Assembly: GCA_947463665.1 (NCBI GenBank)
Contig: CANHUD010000119.1
Coordinates: forward strand, 1 to 7,250
Source of the DNA: Sphingobacteriales bacterium
GTDB taxonomy: Bacteria; Bacteroidota; Bacteroidia; Chitinophagales; Chitinophagaceae
DNA: 7,250 nt
Direction: 5' to 3'
The notes beneath the pieces are model-generated. The model saw nothing but the letters and a program-made list of their open reading frames with translations, had not been told where the DNA came from and did not search any database. This document shows positions 7,028-7,250 of the stretch, piece after piece. The stretch's first letter is position 1, and every line of letters starts with the position of its first letter. The position numbers and the translations under genes are program-made.

Positions 7028-7250
7028 TAAACAGTTCTTGAAAAAAAAATGACGATGAAAAAAATTACGCCTTCCATAAAGGCCAAAACCAATAACAATT
7101 AGTATGCCTCAGGCGCGCAAGGATTAAGGTGTTTTAACAGGTTGCGTTGTGTGAAAAAGAGATAACTAATTGAAATTAAGCCGTTAATCAATAAATGTCA
7201 ATAGCAATATCTCACTACAACAGGTTAAACTTATAACAAGTTTTTTAATA
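7028..7250. other. AT-rich intergenic region upstream of the TetR gene
   Basis: No coding frame here can be supported. The region contains A-runs at 7041-7049 and 7058-7064, the promoter candidate given separately, an 8-base direct repeat AACAGGTT (7136-7143 and 7219-7226), and small inverted repeats such as AATT-GA-AATT and TTAA-N4-TTAA between about 7165 and 7190. AAACTT/AAGTTT at 7227-7243 could form a weak AT-only hairpin. Some of these may be operator sites for the regulator, but none is a clear one. The next gene lies beyond the window. Confidence 0.5.
7060..7088 (-). promoter_or_regulatory. Candidate promoter for the TetR gene
   Basis: On the minus strand, TTTTG (7088-7084) is followed after 16 bases by TAATTTTT (7067-7060), one mismatch from TAnnTTTG. 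A leader of roughly 25 bases to the ATG at 7027 would result. The A/T-rich context makes chance matches common, so confidence is low. Confidence 0.3.

Noticed and set aside
7227..7246. AAACTT/AAGTTT hairpin followed by T residues as a terminator
   Set aside because: The stem is six bases with one G-C pair, too weak to support a call, and no plus-strand gene precedes it.

Overview
The window most likely comes from a free-living or plant/soil-associated member of the Bacteroidota, plausibly a Chitinophagaceae-like bacterium. This is inferred from gene content: a HEAT-repeat plus heme-binding dehydrogenase tail, a Tat-type Gfo/Idh/MocA oxidoreductase, a lipoprotein GH53 galactanase and a divergent photolyase. 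Start codons also lack Shine-Dalgarno sequences at a usable distance, and a few weak TTG/TAnnTTTG-like promoter candidates can be seen. The genus cannot be fixed from the sequence alone.

Layout, left to right. (i) 2-964 (+) is the C-terminal part of a HEAT-repeat protein ending in a c-type heme domain (CVRCH); its start is outside the window. (ii) A strong stem-loop at 973-1000 sits where this gene meets the next one head-on. (iii) 999-1718 (-) is a 239-residue protein I do not recognise, 45 bp downstream of (iv) 1764-2870 (-), a Gfo/Idh/MocA oxidoreductase with a twin-arginine N-terminus. (v) 2922-3890 (+) is a second, cytoplasmic Gfo/Idh/MocA oxidoreductase, divergent from the first across a 51-bp gap. 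(vi) 3905-4909 (-) is a GH53 endo-beta-1,4-galactanase lipoprotein. (vii) 4961-6409 (-) is a photolyase/cryptochrome-family flavoprotein. (viii) 6470-7027 (-) is a TetR-type regulator. (ix) 7028-7250 is AT-rich and has no gene I can support.

Two themes appear. The left half and the galactanase concern carbohydrate oxidation and breakdown: a heme-linked dehydrogenase, one probably exported and one cytoplasmic sugar-type oxidoreductase, and an exported galactan hydrolase. The right end is a regulator plus light-dependent flavoprotein pair, reading in the same direction with a 60-bp gap, and the galactanase lies 51 bp further downstream on the same strand. Whether the galactanase shares their transcript cannot be decided from sequence.

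I see no tRNA, rRNA, CRISPR array, insertion sequence or clear broken gene. I found no demonstrably new multi-gene system. The items most worth a second look are the photolyase-family protein with altered flavin-site and substrate-site residues, its pairing with a TetR regulator, and the unrecognised 239-residue protein.
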